From: Streptantibioticus cattleyicolor NRRL 8057 = DSM 46488
GTDB taxonomy: Bacteria > Actinomycetota > Actinomycetes > Streptomycetales > Streptomycetaceae
DNA: 64,000 bases
Assembly (NCBI RefSeq): GCF_000240165.1
Contig: NC_017586.1
Location: forward strand, 2,046,001-2,110,000
Reading direction: 5' to 3'
The notes under the pieces are model-generated. The model ran no database searches. It was not told the DNA's origin and saw nothing but the letters and a program-made list of their open reading frames with translations. Below are positions 35,427 through 44,062 of this stretch, piece by piece (position 1 is the first letter of the stretch; every line of letters begins with the position of its first letter). A program made the position numbers and the translations under genes.

Positions 35427-36869
35427 TCACTGCCCGGCGGAGGGCACCACGGCGGGGGCGGCCACCCCCTGGGCCCGGGCGGCGTCACGGACGGCGCCGG
35501 CCACCGCGCCGGCCACCTTGTCGTTGAAGACGCTGGGGATGATGTAGTTGGCGTTGATCTCGTCGTCGGCCACCACGTCGGCGAGGGCCCCGGCCGCGGC
35601 CAGCATCATCTCGGTGTTGACGGTGCGGGACTGGGCGTCCAGCAGGCCGCGGAAGACGCCGGGGAAGACCAGCACGTTGTTGATCTGGTTGGGGAAGTCG
35701 CTGCGGCCGGTGGCGACCACCGCGGCGGTCTCCCGGGCCACCGCCGGGTCGACCTCGGGGTCGGGGTTGGCCAGCGCGAAGACGATGGCGCCCTCGGCCA
35801 TGGCGGCCACGTCCTCGCCGCCGAGCACATTGGGCGCGGAGACGCCGATGAAGACGTCGGCACCGCGCACGGCCTCCTTGAGGGTGCCGGTGATGTTGTC
35901 GGGGTTGGTGTTGTCGGCGATCCAGCGCAGCGCCGAGCCCGGGTCGGCGTCGACCAGGTCGGTGCGCCCGCTGTGCACCACCCCGTGGATGTCGGCGACC
36001 ACCGCGTGCTTGACGCCGGCGGCGAGCAGCAGCTTGAGGATGGCGGTACCGGCCGCGCCCGCGCCGGACATCACGACCCGGACGTCCTCGATCTTCTTGC
36101 CGACCACCCGCAGCGCGTTGGTGAGCGCGGCGAGCACCACGATGGCGGTGCCGTGCTGGTCGTCGTGGAAGACCGGGATGTCCAGCGCCTCACGCAGCCG
36201 GGCCTCGATCTCGAAGCAGCGCGGCGCGGAGATGTCCTCCAGGTTGATGCCGGCGAACCCGGGGGCGATGGCCTTGACGATCTCCACGATGGCGTCGGTG
36301 TCCTGGGTGTCCAGGCAGATCGGCCAGGCGTCGATGCCGGCGAACCGCTTGAACAGGGCGGCCTTGCCCTCCATCACCGGCAGCGCGGCCTTGGGGCCGA
36401 TGTTGCCCAGGCCCAGCACGGCCGAGCCGTCGGTGACCACGGCCACGCTGTTGCGCTTGATGGTCAGCCGGCGGGCGTCCTCGGGGTTCTGGGCGATCGC
36501 CATGCAGACCCGGGCGACGCCGGGGGTGTAGACCATGGACAGGTCGTCACGGTTGCGGATGGGGTGCTTGGACGCCATCTCGATCTTGCCGCCGAGGTGC
36601 ATCAGGAACGTACGGTCGGAGACCTTGCCGATCGTGACGCCCTCGATGGCGCGCAGCTTGGTGACGATCTGGTCGGCGTGCGCGGTGGACGTGGCCGCGA
36701 TGGTCACGTCGATCCGGAGCCGCTCGTGGCCGGAGGCGGTGACGTCCAGGCCGGTCACCGACCCGCCGGAGGACTCCACCGCGGTGGTGAGCTGGCTGAC
36801 CGCGGTCCCGCTGGCCGGGACCTCCAGTCGCACCGTGATCGAGTAAGAGACGCTCGGCGCCGTTGCCAT
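35427..36869 (-). CDS. NAD(P)-dependent malic enzyme with N-terminal ACT domain
   Basis: This 480-residue enzyme decarboxylates malate to pyruvate. Residues about 1-85 form an ACT-like regulatory domain (SITVRLEVPASGTAVSQL), absent from the short bacterial malic enzymes. The catalytic part has YTPGVARVCMAIA, the metal/substrate region VFHDDQHGTAIV, and the dinucleotide loop MSGAGAAGTAILKLL. Whether NAD or NADP is preferred cannot be read reliably. ATG at 36869 has GGAGGAAA upstream. A strong inverted repeat lies about 65-80 bases before it. Confidence 0.92.
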   Translation of the reverse strand: MATAPSVSYSITVRLEVPASGTAVSQLTTAVESSGGSVTGLDVTASGHERLRIDVTIAATSTAHADQIVTKLRAIEGVTIGKVSDRTFLMHLGGKIEMASKHPIRNRDDLSMVYTPGVARVCMAIAQNPEDARRLTIKRNSVAVVTDGSAVLGLGNIGPKAALPVMEGKAALFKRFAGIDAWPICLDTQDTDAIVEIVKAIAPGFAGINLEDISAPRCFEIEARLREALDIPVFHDDQHGTAIVVLAALTNALRVVGKKIEDVRVVMSGAGAAGTAILKLLLAAGVKHAVVADIHGVVHSGRTDLVDADPGSALRWIADNTNPDNITGTLKEAVRGADVFIGVSAPNVLGGEDVAAMAEGAIVFALANPDPEVDPAVARETAAVVATGRSDFPNQINNVLVFPGVFRGLLDAQSRTVNTEMMLAAAGALADVVADDEINANYIIPSVFNDKVAGAVAGAVRDAARAQGVAAPAVVPSAGQ

Positions 36870-37339
36870 GCCGACTTTCCTCCGCTTGTCCGTGTCGTGT
36901 CCATGGATCGGGCACGAGACATCCGATGGTTGCACCTACCGGTGGGTAGGCGGTAACCAGCCCCGGTCGCTCGACGGAACGCCGGATTGCGGAAAGATAC
37001 TTCCACGATGCGGGATGCCAGGGAAGGCTTTTCGGCCACCCGCACCCCGGAACCCAACCCTCCGGAAAGCGGATCCGGCCAAGGGGAATGGTCTTCAGGG
37101 GAGTCTTTGTTAATCTGAATACGGCACCGGCCCGATCCAAGCCCCCGGGCCCAACCATTGTCGCTACGAGCGACCGCTAGCCGCGAGGCGAGCATGGCGG
37201 GTCGGTGTCGCAAGCGTCACGAAGGGCGCCCCCCGTCGAGCACGGGGGGCGCCCTTCGTGGTCGGGTACGCGCCCGTACCGGGGCGTCCCCGCCCGCGCC
37301 GGAGCCGGGCGGGCAAGCGGGGAGGCCGGCGCGTCGTCC
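36870..37339. other. Intergenic region between the malic enzyme and HelD-like genes
   Basis: This 470-bp region has no gene. Features are the inverted repeat CCTACCGGTGGGTAGG (36935-36950), flanked by GGTT and AACC and a candidate operator of the malic enzyme, and the terminator at 37218-37260. A relatively A/T-rich patch near 37095-37125 may hold a promoter. Confidence 0.5.
37218..37260 (-). terminator. Terminator of the HelD-like gene
   Basis: A perfect 19-bp stem closes a 5-base loop, 80 bases after the stop of the HelD-like gene. Confidence 0.85.
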
Positions 37340-39859
37340 TCAGTCGCGCAGCAGGTCCGGGACGCCCGCCGCGTCGGGCTCGTCCCGTTCGCCGGCGACC
37401 ACGGTGAGCTGCTGGGTGGCCCGGGTCAGCGCCACGTAGAGCACCCGCAGCCCGGCCGGCGACTCGTCGGCGATCTCGGCCGGGGAGACCACCACCGTGG
37501 CGTCGTACTCCAGCCCCTTGGCCTCCAGGCTGCCCAGCGGCACCACCCGGTCGCCCAGCCCGGCCAGCCACCGCCGGGCCTGCGCGCGGCGGCCCATCGC
37601 CACCACGACCCCGACCGTCCCCTCGACCTCGGCCAGCAGCTCCTCGGCCGCCGCCCGCACCGCCGCGCCCAGATCGGCGCCGGCCACCGTGAAGCGCGGC
37701 ACCACCCCGGTCGAACGCACCGCCGACGGCGCCTCCATCCCCGGCATGGCCAGCTGGAGCACCCTGGCGGCCAGCTCGGCGATCTCCGCCGGGTTGCGGT
37801 AGTTGACGGTGAGCGTGAACCGCCGCCGGGTCCGGGAGCCCAGCGCCTCGTCGCGCGCCCGGGCGGCCTCGTCCGGGTCGCTCCAGGAACTCTGCGCCGG
37901 GTCGCCGACCACCGTCCAGGTGGCGCTGGTGCCGCGCCGGGCCACCATCCGCCACTGCATGGGCGTCAGGTCCTGCGCCTCGTCCACGATGACGTGGGCG
38001 TACTCGGTACGTTCCTGCTCCCGGCGTTCGGCGCGGGACCGGCGGGAGAAGTTGCGGTCGGCGAAGGTGGTGACCTCCTCCAGGCCGGTCAGCTCGTCCA
38101 GCGGGTCCACCTCGCGCGGCTTGGGCGGCTTGGGCGGGGTGCCGAGCAGCACCCGCAGCTCGTCCAGGAGCGCCACGTCGTGCACCGAGAGCGGACCGTC
38201 GCCGGCCGCCCCGAGCCGGGCCAGCGAACGGGCCACCAGCCGCGTCTCGCGGGGCGCCAGCACCCGCCGCGACCAACGGCCCAGCCGCCGCTCGTCGGCC
38301 ATCGCGGCGAGCACCCGGCGCGGGGTGAGCACCGGCCACCACGCCTGGAGGAAGCCGCCGAACGCGTCCTCCCCCGACACGTCCTCGTCGAAGGCGGCCC
38401 GGGCCTCCGCGATCAGCTCCGGGTCCATCAGGTGACGGCCGCGCCCGGACTTGGCCCACAGCGCGTCCAGCACCAGCCGGCGGGCGCGCGGACGCATCAG
38501 GTTGAGCGGGGCGGTGCCGCCGAGGACGTTGCGGCGGATCCGGGCGAGCTCGTCGGCGTCCAGCTCCAGCCGGCCGCCGAAGGCCACCACACGCAGCGAG
38601 GTCGGCACGTCGGCGTTGTCCAGCGCGCCGCGCGCGGCCCGGCGCAGCACCTGCACCATCCGGGAGGAGCCCTTGACCCGGGCGACCGCGGGCTCGTCGT
38701 AGGTGGTCGCCTCGGCGCCGTCCAGCAGCGAGCCCAGCGCGCGGATGGCCACCTGGCCCTCCTCGCCCAGCGAGGGCAGCACGCCCTCGGTGTACGACAC
38801 CAGCAGCGGCGTCGGGCTCACCACGAGGATGCCCCCGGAGTAGCGGCGGCGGTCCTGGTAGAGCAGATAGGCGGCGCGGTGCAGGGCCACCGCGGTCTTG
38901 CCGGTGCCGGGGCCGCCGGTGACCTCGGTGACGCCCGGGGCGGGGGCGCGGATCACCATGTCCTGCTCGGCCTGGATGCTGGCCACGATGTCGCGCATGG
39001 TGTGGCCGCGGGCCCGGCCGAGCGCGGCCATCAGGGCGCCGTCGCCGATCACCACGAGTTCCTCGCCGTCGAGGGTGGCGGTCAGCTCCGGACGCATCAG
39101 GTCGTCCTCGACGCCGAGGACACGGCGGCCCTTGCTGCGGATCACCCGGCGGCGCACCACCCGGCCCGGGTCCTTGGGGGTGGCCCGGTAGAACGGCGCC
39201 GCGGCCGGCGCCCGCCAGTCGATCACCAGCGGCGAGTAGTCGGCGTCCAGCACGCCGAGCCGCCCGATGTGCAGCGTCTCGGCGATCTCGGCGCGCCGGT
39301 CCGCCCCGATGGCGTCGTCGGCGACCTCGGTCGCGGTGAACGCCCCGTCCGGGCCGCGCCTGCCGTCCTTGCCGCGCAGCAGGTCGATCCGGCCGAAGAG
39401 GAAGTCCTCGAACTCGGAGTTGAGCCGGCTGAGGTGGACGCCGGCCTGGAAGACCTGCGCGTCGCGCTCGGCGAGGGCACCGGGGGTGCCGACCTGTGCG
39501 CGCTTCTCGGCGTCGTCCACGAGGAACTCCGCCTCGTGGATCTTCTCCTCCAGTCGGCGGTACACCCGGTCCAGGTGCGCCTGCTCCACCCCCACCTCCC
39601 CGGCGTCCCGAGAACCGTCCCGGGCCGCGCCCGGCTTGCTCGGGGTGAGGGAGTCCGCGCCGCGCGAGCCGTTTCGGGCTGCGCCCGGCTGGTCCGGGGT
39701 GAGGGGATCCGCGTCGCGCGGGACGTCTTGGGCTGCGCTTGGGTCCGTGGTGTTCGCTGCCTTGTGGTCGGCGGCGCGGACCATGTCACGCCCGGCCGTC
39801 CCGGCTCCGTCCCGGCCGGCGGCGTCGGCACCGTGCCGAGCCACGTCCTGCGTTGCCAC
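37340..39859 (-). CDS. HelD/HelR-like RNA polymerase-associated ATPase (UvrD/Rep-like)
   Basis: This 839-residue protein resembles the actinobacterial HelD group, superfamily 1 helicase-like ATPases that dislodge RNA polymerase from nucleic acid. One branch, HelR, protects polymerase from rifamycins. It has an N-terminal coiled-coil arm (about residues 85-140), Walker A in VTGGPGTGKTAVALHRAAYLLY (in part), Walker B IVDEAQDLTPMQ, and the C-terminal VLYVALTRATQQLTVV motif. The first 85 residues are low-complexity repeats of PGAARDGSRDA type. GTG at 39859 has AAGAAGGGGG upstream. HelD and HelR cannot be separated here. Confidence 0.85.
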   Translation of the reverse strand: MATQDVARHGADAAGRDGAGTAGRDMVRAADHKAANTTDPSAAQDVPRDADPLTPDQPGAARNGSRGADSLTPSKPGAARDGSRDAGEVGVEQAHLDRVYRRLEEKIHEAEFLVDDAEKRAQVGTPGALAERDAQVFQAGVHLSRLNSEFEDFLFGRIDLLRGKDGRRGPDGAFTATEVADDAIGADRRAEIAETLHIGRLGVLDADYSPLVIDWRAPAAAPFYRATPKDPGRVVRRRVIRSKGRRVLGVEDDLMRPELTATLDGEELVVIGDGALMAALGRARGHTMRDIVASIQAEQDMVIRAPAPGVTEVTGGPGTGKTAVALHRAAYLLYQDRRRYSGGILVVSPTPLLVSYTEGVLPSLGEEGQVAIRALGSLLDGAEATTYDEPAVARVKGSSRMVQVLRRAARGALDNADVPTSLRVVAFGGRLELDADELARIRRNVLGGTAPLNLMRPRARRLVLDALWAKSGRGRHLMDPELIAEARAAFDEDVSGEDAFGGFLQAWWPVLTPRRVLAAMADERRLGRWSRRVLAPRETRLVARSLARLGAAGDGPLSVHDVALLDELRVLLGTPPKPPKPREVDPLDELTGLEEVTTFADRNFSRRSRAERREQERTEYAHVIVDEAQDLTPMQWRMVARRGTSATWTVVGDPAQSSWSDPDEAARARDEALGSRTRRRFTLTVNYRNPAEIAELAARVLQLAMPGMEAPSAVRSTGVVPRFTVAGADLGAAVRAAAEELLAEVEGTVGVVVAMGRRAQARRWLAGLGDRVVPLGSLEAKGLEYDATVVVSPAEIADESPAGLRVLYVALTRATQQLTVVAGERDEPDAAGVPDLLRD

Positions 39860-40046
39860 GCAAGGACCCCCTTCTTGCAAACGTCGTGCGGTGGCCCCTG
39901 CGGGGCAGCCTGCAACCGTACGCCAAAGTTGCCGTATCCGCTCGCGCTGGCGGTCACCCATTTACCTCCCCGGGTGCCCCCGGTCCCCGTCTCGTCGTGG
40001 CTGGCGTCACGGATGTTTCCCCCCGCCCACCCGTGGCTGTGTTCGT

Positions 40047-40067
40047 ACAGTGCGGGGTGCGCACTGT
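40047..40067. repeat. Small perfect hairpin within the island
   Basis: ACAGTGC (40047-40053) pairs with GCACTGT (40061-40067) across a 7-base loop. Confidence 0.6.
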
Positions 40068-40092
40068 CTTCCTTGGTTTCCGGGGGCCCTCC

Positions 40093-40367
40093 GGGGTGAC
40101 TCCTCGCTCCACGTATCCGCCAAGGCTTGGCTCCGGCTGCTGGGTCGCTGCGGGGACACCCCTGCACGCCCCCGTTCTGTTGCGTTCCGCGCTGCGGCAC
40201 GGGGTGGGTGAGAAGGAGATCGGGGTGACCCCAACCTCCTCACTCACCCCCACCCGCGAAGAGAGGCACCCGCACGACGGCACAAGGGGGTGTGCCGGGG
40301 GTGTCCCCGCAGCGACCCAACAGCCGGAGCGCAACTGTGGCGGATACGCGGAGCGAGGAGTCACCCC
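40093..40367. repeat. Long imperfect inverted repeat (about 75-bp arms)
   Basis: Arm 40093-40167 and the complement of 40292-40367 agree at roughly 88% of positions. The longest exact blocks are at the outer and inner thirds, and differences cluster in the middle. The 124-base centre also has self-complementary parts (GGGTGAG near 40206 and CTCACCC near 40242), so the whole 275 bp could fold as one cruciform or RNA hairpin. Confidence 0.75.
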
Positions 40368-40481
40368 CGGCGCGCCCCCGACCCCGTACCGGCAGTAGGC
40401 GAACCACCCCGGTGCCGAACCAAACCAAAAACCCCACCAACCACCCACCGGGCAGCGGGCCGCCGGGGGCCACCCCGGCAA

Positions 40482-40605
40482 CCTGAAACGGGCGAACCGC
40501 CCACCACCGCATGGCCGTCCCAGCCGTGGGCGACGGGGATCCGGGGGTACCCCCGCCACACCGGGCCCGCCGGCGGCGACCCCGCATCCTGAAACGGGCG
40601 AACCG
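40482..40605 (+). repeat. Direct repeat pair, 18 exact bases
   Basis: CCTGAAACGGGCGAACCG occurs at 40482-40499 and 40588-40605, 106 bp apart. The roughly 25 bases before each copy are also alike, so the repeated unit is about 45 bp. Confidence 0.7.
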
Positions 40606-40621
40606 GCCACGGAGTAATGGC

Positions 40622-40662
40622 TGACCGCCGGCGCGAGGGAACCCCCTGACCGCCAGCGCGAG
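40622..40662 (+). repeat. Tandem 16-base repeats at the right end of the island
   Basis: TGACCGCCGGCGCGAG (40622-40637) and TGACCGCCAGCGCGAG (40647-40662) are 25 bp apart. The second is the exact complement of the left end at 39941-39956. Confidence 0.7.
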
Positions 40663-40780
40663 CGAACCCGCACGTCGGGAAGCCGGTACAGTACGTACGT
40701 TGACCGTGCTCGCAGTCGGGAATGTGCTGCGGAGCTCTCCAGCGCGTGGTGTGAAGCCATGCTCGCCGAAGAGGTTCGTG

Positions 40781-41512
40781 GTGGTTTCGTCAGACATTCC
40801 AGACATGCGTACCGGTTTCCGGCTCGCCGAGGCCCTGGCTGGGGCGGCCACGGCGCTGCACGCGGCCGAGGGGCCGGAGCAGACCATGGACACCGCCGTC
40901 GCCCTCGCGCGGGAGATCGTGCCGGGGACCGCCGAGGCGGGGATCACGCTGATCGAGCGCGGCACCCGGGTGCGTACCGGTGCCTGCACCACCGAGGCGG
41001 TGCGGGCGGTGGACGCCGCGCAGCGCAGCGGGCCGCAGCGTCCGGCGGCGCCGTACTGGGAGGCGCTGTGGGAGCGTCCCGTGGTGCGCCGGGAGGACAC
41101 CGCGCGCGATCCGGCCACCGAGGCCGCCGCCAAGCTGGGCCTGCGTTCGCTGCTGTCGTTGCGGCTCTCCTCGGGCTACCGGCGGCTGTCCATCCTCAAC
41201 CTGTACGCGTCCGGCGCGGACGCCTTCGACGACCGGGCGGTGCGGATCGGCCGGTTGCTGGCCGCGCACGTCTCGGTCGCCCTGGACTCCGCGCGGGTGC
41301 AGGAGCAGCTGACCGAGGCGATGCACACCCGGGACGTGATCGGGCAGGCCACCGGGGTGCTCATGGCCAAGCTCGACCTGGACGCGCGGGAGGCGTTCCG
41401 GCGGCTGGTGCGCGCCTCGCAGCAGGAGAACGTCAAGGTGCGGGACATCGCCTTCCGGGTGGTGGAGACCATCGGCGGCGGAAACGGCGAGCGGGGCAGC
41501 GGCATCGATTGA
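40781..41512 (+). CDS. GAF-ANTAR regulatory protein (first of two)
   Basis: The roughly 243-residue protein has an N-terminal GAF sensor domain (about residues 15-165, ending LLAAHVSVALDSARV) and a C-terminal ANTAR RNA-binding domain (RDVIGQATGVLMAKLDLDA, REAFRRLVRASQQENVK). ANTAR proteins bind paired hexanucleotide stem-loops in RNA and prevent termination. GTG at 40781 has GAAGAGG 6 bases upstream; GTG at 40778 and ATG at 40805 are alternatives. A second gene of the same type starts 23 bases downstream, so the two should be co-expressed. Confidence 0.85.
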   Translation: MVSSDIPDMRTGFRLAEALAGAATALHAAEGPEQTMDTAVALAREIVPGTAEAGITLIERGTRVRTGACTTEAVRAVDAAQRSGPQRPAAPYWEALWERPVVRREDTARDPATEAAAKLGLRSLLSLRLSSGYRRLSILNLYASGADAFDDRAVRIGRLLAAHVSVALDSARVQEQLTEAMHTRDVIGQATGVLMAKLDLDAREAFRRLVRASQQENVKVRDIAFRVVETIGGGNGERGSGID

Positions 41513-41535
41513 CCCGGCGGGGGCAGACGAGGGTC

Positions 41536-42267
41536 GTGACCGCCTATGGCCCAGGGCTCGATTTCTCCGCGTTGCACCGCACGCTGGCCGGCACCGCCGG
41601 ACTCGACGAGTTCCTCCAGGAGCTGACCGTCCGGGCGGTCAAGGCGATGCCGTACGTGGACGGGTGCAGCATCATGCTCCGCCGGGACGGCCGGCCCGCC
41701 ACGGTGGCCAGCAGCGACGACGTCTCGCGGCTGCTGGACGAGCGGCAGTACGAGGCGCTGGGCGGGCCCTGCCTGAGCAGCGTGGAGCACGACCGGGAGC
41801 AGATCGTCGCGGACGCGCGCGACGAGCGGCGGTGGAACGGGTACGCCGACTTCCTGCTGGAGCGGGGCGTCCGCTCGGTGCTCGCGGTGCCGATGGGGCT
41901 GGACGGGGACGGGGTGGGGGCGCTCAACTTCTACGCCCGGCTGCCGCACACCTTCGACGCCGACGCGGTGACCGCCGCGCGCCGGCTGGCCGCCCAGGCG
42001 GCGGGCGCGGTCCACGTGGCGTTGCGCATCGACCGCCACCTGGAGGAGACCGAGGACCTGCGGACCGCGCTGACCTCCCGCTCGGTGATCGACCAGGCGC
42101 TGGGGATCGTCATGGCCCGTCGGCGCTGTCCGGCGCACGAGGCGCTGGAGCTGCTGCGCCGCGCCTCCCAGCACCGCAACCTGAAGTTGCGGGAGCTGTG
42201 CGCCGGGATCGTCGAGGAGGTCAGCGGCGCCCCGCCGTCCACCGGGGGCTTCCAGCCACGCCGGTGA
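41536..42267 (+). CDS. GAF-ANTAR regulatory protein (second of two)
   Basis: This 243-residue protein has the same order as its neighbour: GAF domain (about 15-160, with DGCSIMLRRDGRPATVASSD in part) and ANTAR domain (SRSVIDQALGIVMARRRCPA, HEALELLRRASQHRNLK). The two paralogues differ in the GAF domain, so they may sense different signals but share an RNA target. GTG at 41536 has GAGGG very close upstream; the long upstream frame is a shadow of the first gene. The ligand is unknown. It converges on the antiporter operon with three bases between the stops. Confidence 0.85.
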   Translation: MTAYGPGLDFSALHRTLAGTAGLDEFLQELTVRAVKAMPYVDGCSIMLRRDGRPATVASSDDVSRLLDERQYEALGGPCLSSVEHDREQIVADARDERRWNGYADFLLERGVRSVLAVPMGLDGDGVGALNFYARLPHTFDADAVTAARRLAAQAAGAVHVALRIDRHLEETEDLRTALTSRSVIDQALGIVMARRRCPAHEALELLRRASQHRNLKLRELCAGIVEEVSGAPPSTGGFQPRR

Positions 42268-42270
42268 GCC

Positions 42271-44058
42271 TCACCAGTGGGTGAGCACCGCCAGCAGTCC
42301 CATACCGGCCGCCGTCCAGGCCACGTAGTCGCCGATGTGGCCGGACTGGAGGCGGCGCAGCGGGCCGGTGCGGCGCAGCGGGGCGACGAGCGCCGGGCGG
42401 TACAGGGCGAGGGCGGCCAGCGCCACCGCGACGGCGGCCGACACCAGCCCGAGCAGCACGCCGGGCAGGGTCCAGCCGACGGCGGGGGGCGAGGGGGTGC
42501 CGGGCGGGCGGGCGTCGAGGACGGCGGCGGCGTAACCGGCGTGGTCGGTGAAGGAGACGGCGGCCCGCGCGACGGCGTCGGCCAGCGCGGGGACCGTACC
42601 CACCGCGAGCGCACCGAGCAGCAGCGCGGCGGCGACCGCGACCATCGGCGGCGGCACCGCGCGGACCTCGCCCTCGGTCTCCGGCTCCTCGCCGCTGCCG
42701 GAGGTGGCGTCGGCGCCGTCGTCGGTGAGGGGGCGCCCGGCGCCGAGGAAGACCCGGCCGGCCGCGCGCAGCACCGCGGCCCCGGTGAGGGCGGAGACCA
42801 GGACGAAGAGCACCGGCAGCGGGGTCGCGGACTCCTCGGCGACCGCCTTGCCCAACCCGGTGCCGAACGGCGGCAGCCCGGCCAGGGCGAGTCCGCCGAC
42901 CGCGACGAGCGTGCCGAGGAAGGGCAACTCGCGGGCGCGGCCGTGCAGTTCGTGTTCGTCCACGCTGCCGTAGCGGTCCAGCAGGACGCCGGCGCAGGCG
43001 AAGAGCGCCGCCTTGGTGCCCGCGTGGCCGAGGACGTACAGGGCGATGCCGGCGGTGGCCTTGGGGGTGAACAGGGCGAGCGCGGTGAGGAAGAGGCCGG
43101 TGTGGGCGACGGTGGAGAAGGCGAGGAGCCGTTTGAGGTGGCGTTGCTGCCAGCACATCACGGCGCCGAGGACGGCGGTGAGGACGCCGAGGACCAGTAG
43201 CGCCCGCCGCGCGTCGGCCGCCGGTACGCCGCCGGGGCCGGCGAAGACGGTGTGGTAGACGCGGAAGACGCCGTACACCCCGGTCTCCACCATCACCCCG
43301 GACAGCAGCATGCACACCGGGGTGGGGGCGACCGCGTGGGCGTCCGGCAGCCAGAAGTGGAAGGGCACGGCGGCCGACTTGACCAGCAGCCCGGTCAGCA
43401 CCAGCACGAACGCGGCGGTGAGCACGGCGTCGTGCCGGGGGAACTGGTCGAGCCGGCGGCCGATCTGGGCCATGCCGAGTTGGCCGGTGCGGGCGTAGAG
43501 CAGGCCGATGCCGAGCAGACTGGCGTAGCCGCCCAGGGAGTTGACCACCCCGAAGGTGAGGCCGCCCTGGACCGCGCGCCGGGCTTCGACCCGGTAGCCG
43601 GTGAGCGCGTAGGCGACCACGCCCATCAGCTCGAAGAAGACGAAGGCGTCGAAGAGGTCGCCGGTGAGCGCGAAGCCGGCCATGCCCGCCTGGAAGAGCA
43701 GGATCATCGCCGGGAAGGCGCCGGGGGTGCGGCGCGGCGGTTCGGCGAAGTACCGCCAGGAGTAGACCAGTACGGCGGCCGACAGCAGCGAGGCGAGTGC
43801 GGCCAGGCCCAGTCCGGTCCGGTCGCCGACGAGGACGATGCCGACGCTGTGGCCGTGTACCGGGGTCCAGCCGCCGAGCCAGGAGACGACGGGGCGGGGG
43901 CCGCGGGCGAGTTCCGCGCCGGCCAGCGCGGTGGCGGTGGCGGCGCACAGGAGGCCGAAGGTGTCGCCGGCCTGCCGGGGCAGATGGCGGCCGGCCGCGG
44001 CCAGCAGCGCGGCCCCCAGCAGCGGCACCACCACGATCAGCGGCAGCAGGCGCTCCAC
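42271..44058 (-). CDS. mrpD: Mrp/Mbh-type antiporter subunit D (NuoM/N-like)
   Basis: This 595-residue protein with about 14 membrane helices is the proton-channel subunit related to NuoL/M/N of complex I. Key charged residues of the family are visible: the helix Glu in AFVFFELMGVVAYALTGYR and the Lys in LLVKSAAVPFHFWLPDAH. It is the only large NuoL/M-like subunit in the operon. Start ATG at 44058 lies 4 bases after the stop of the C subunit. The C-terminal quarter has an acidic loop (DGADATSGSGEEPETEGEV). Confidence 0.9.
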   Translation of the reverse strand: MERLLPLIVVVPLLGAALLAAAGRHLPRQAGDTFGLLCAATATALAGAELARGPRPVVSWLGGWTPVHGHSVGIVLVGDRTGLGLAALASLLSAAVLVYSWRYFAEPPRRTPGAFPAMILLFQAGMAGFALTGDLFDAFVFFELMGVVAYALTGYRVEARRAVQGGLTFGVVNSLGGYASLLGIGLLYARTGQLGMAQIGRRLDQFPRHDAVLTAAFVLVLTGLLVKSAAVPFHFWLPDAHAVAPTPVCMLLSGVMVETGVYGVFRVYHTVFAGPGGVPAADARRALLVLGVLTAVLGAVMCWQQRHLKRLLAFSTVAHTGLFLTALALFTPKATAGIALYVLGHAGTKAALFACAGVLLDRYGSVDEHELHGRARELPFLGTLVAVGGLALAGLPPFGTGLGKAVAEESATPLPVLFVLVSALTGAAVLRAAGRVFLGAGRPLTDDGADATSGSGEEPETEGEVRAVPPPMVAVAAALLLGALAVGTVPALADAVARAAVSFTDHAGYAAAVLDARPPGTPSPPAVGWTLPGVLLGLVSAAVAVALAALALYRPALVAPLRRTGPLRRLQSGHIGDYVAWTAAGMGLLAVLTHW

Positions 44059-44062
44059 CCGC

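Larger units (their letters stand above)
39941..40662. repeat. Non-coding island of nested inverted and direct repeats
   Basis: This 722-bp segment is bounded by an exact 16-base inverted pair, CTCGCGCTGGCGGTCA at 39941-39956 and its complement at 40647-40662. Inside are a small hairpin (40047-40067), a long imperfect inverted repeat (40093-40367), 18-base direct repeats (40482 and 40588), and a 14-base palindrome (40542-40555). The open frames across it look spurious because they simply translate the repeats. It lies between the starts of the divergent HelD-like and GAF-ANTAR genes. It could be a MITE- or REP-like element, but it has no transposase and clear target duplications were not found. 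Confidence 0.7.
39860..40780. other. Divergent region between the HelD-like and GAF-ANTAR genes
   Basis: Most of this 921-bp region is the repeat island. Left of it is a GCCCC-TGC-GGGGC palindrome (39894-39906) and a weak GCAAG/CTTGC pair around the ribosome-binding site of the HelD-like gene (39860-39878). Right of it, near 40687-40700, is a TACAGT that could be a -10 box. No credible gene was found. Confidence 0.5.

Noticed and set aside
39860-39940. Rifamycin-associated element upstream of the HelD-like gene
   Set aside because: The arms present are GCAAG then CTTGC, the reverse of the expected order, with a 9-base spacer. I could not confirm the exact consensus from memory.
39954-40760. 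A 268-codon frame on the minus strand across the repeat island, and a 219-codon frame on the plus strand
   Set aside because: Both translate repeated DNA blocks, and neither has a convincing start, ribosome-binding site or domain.
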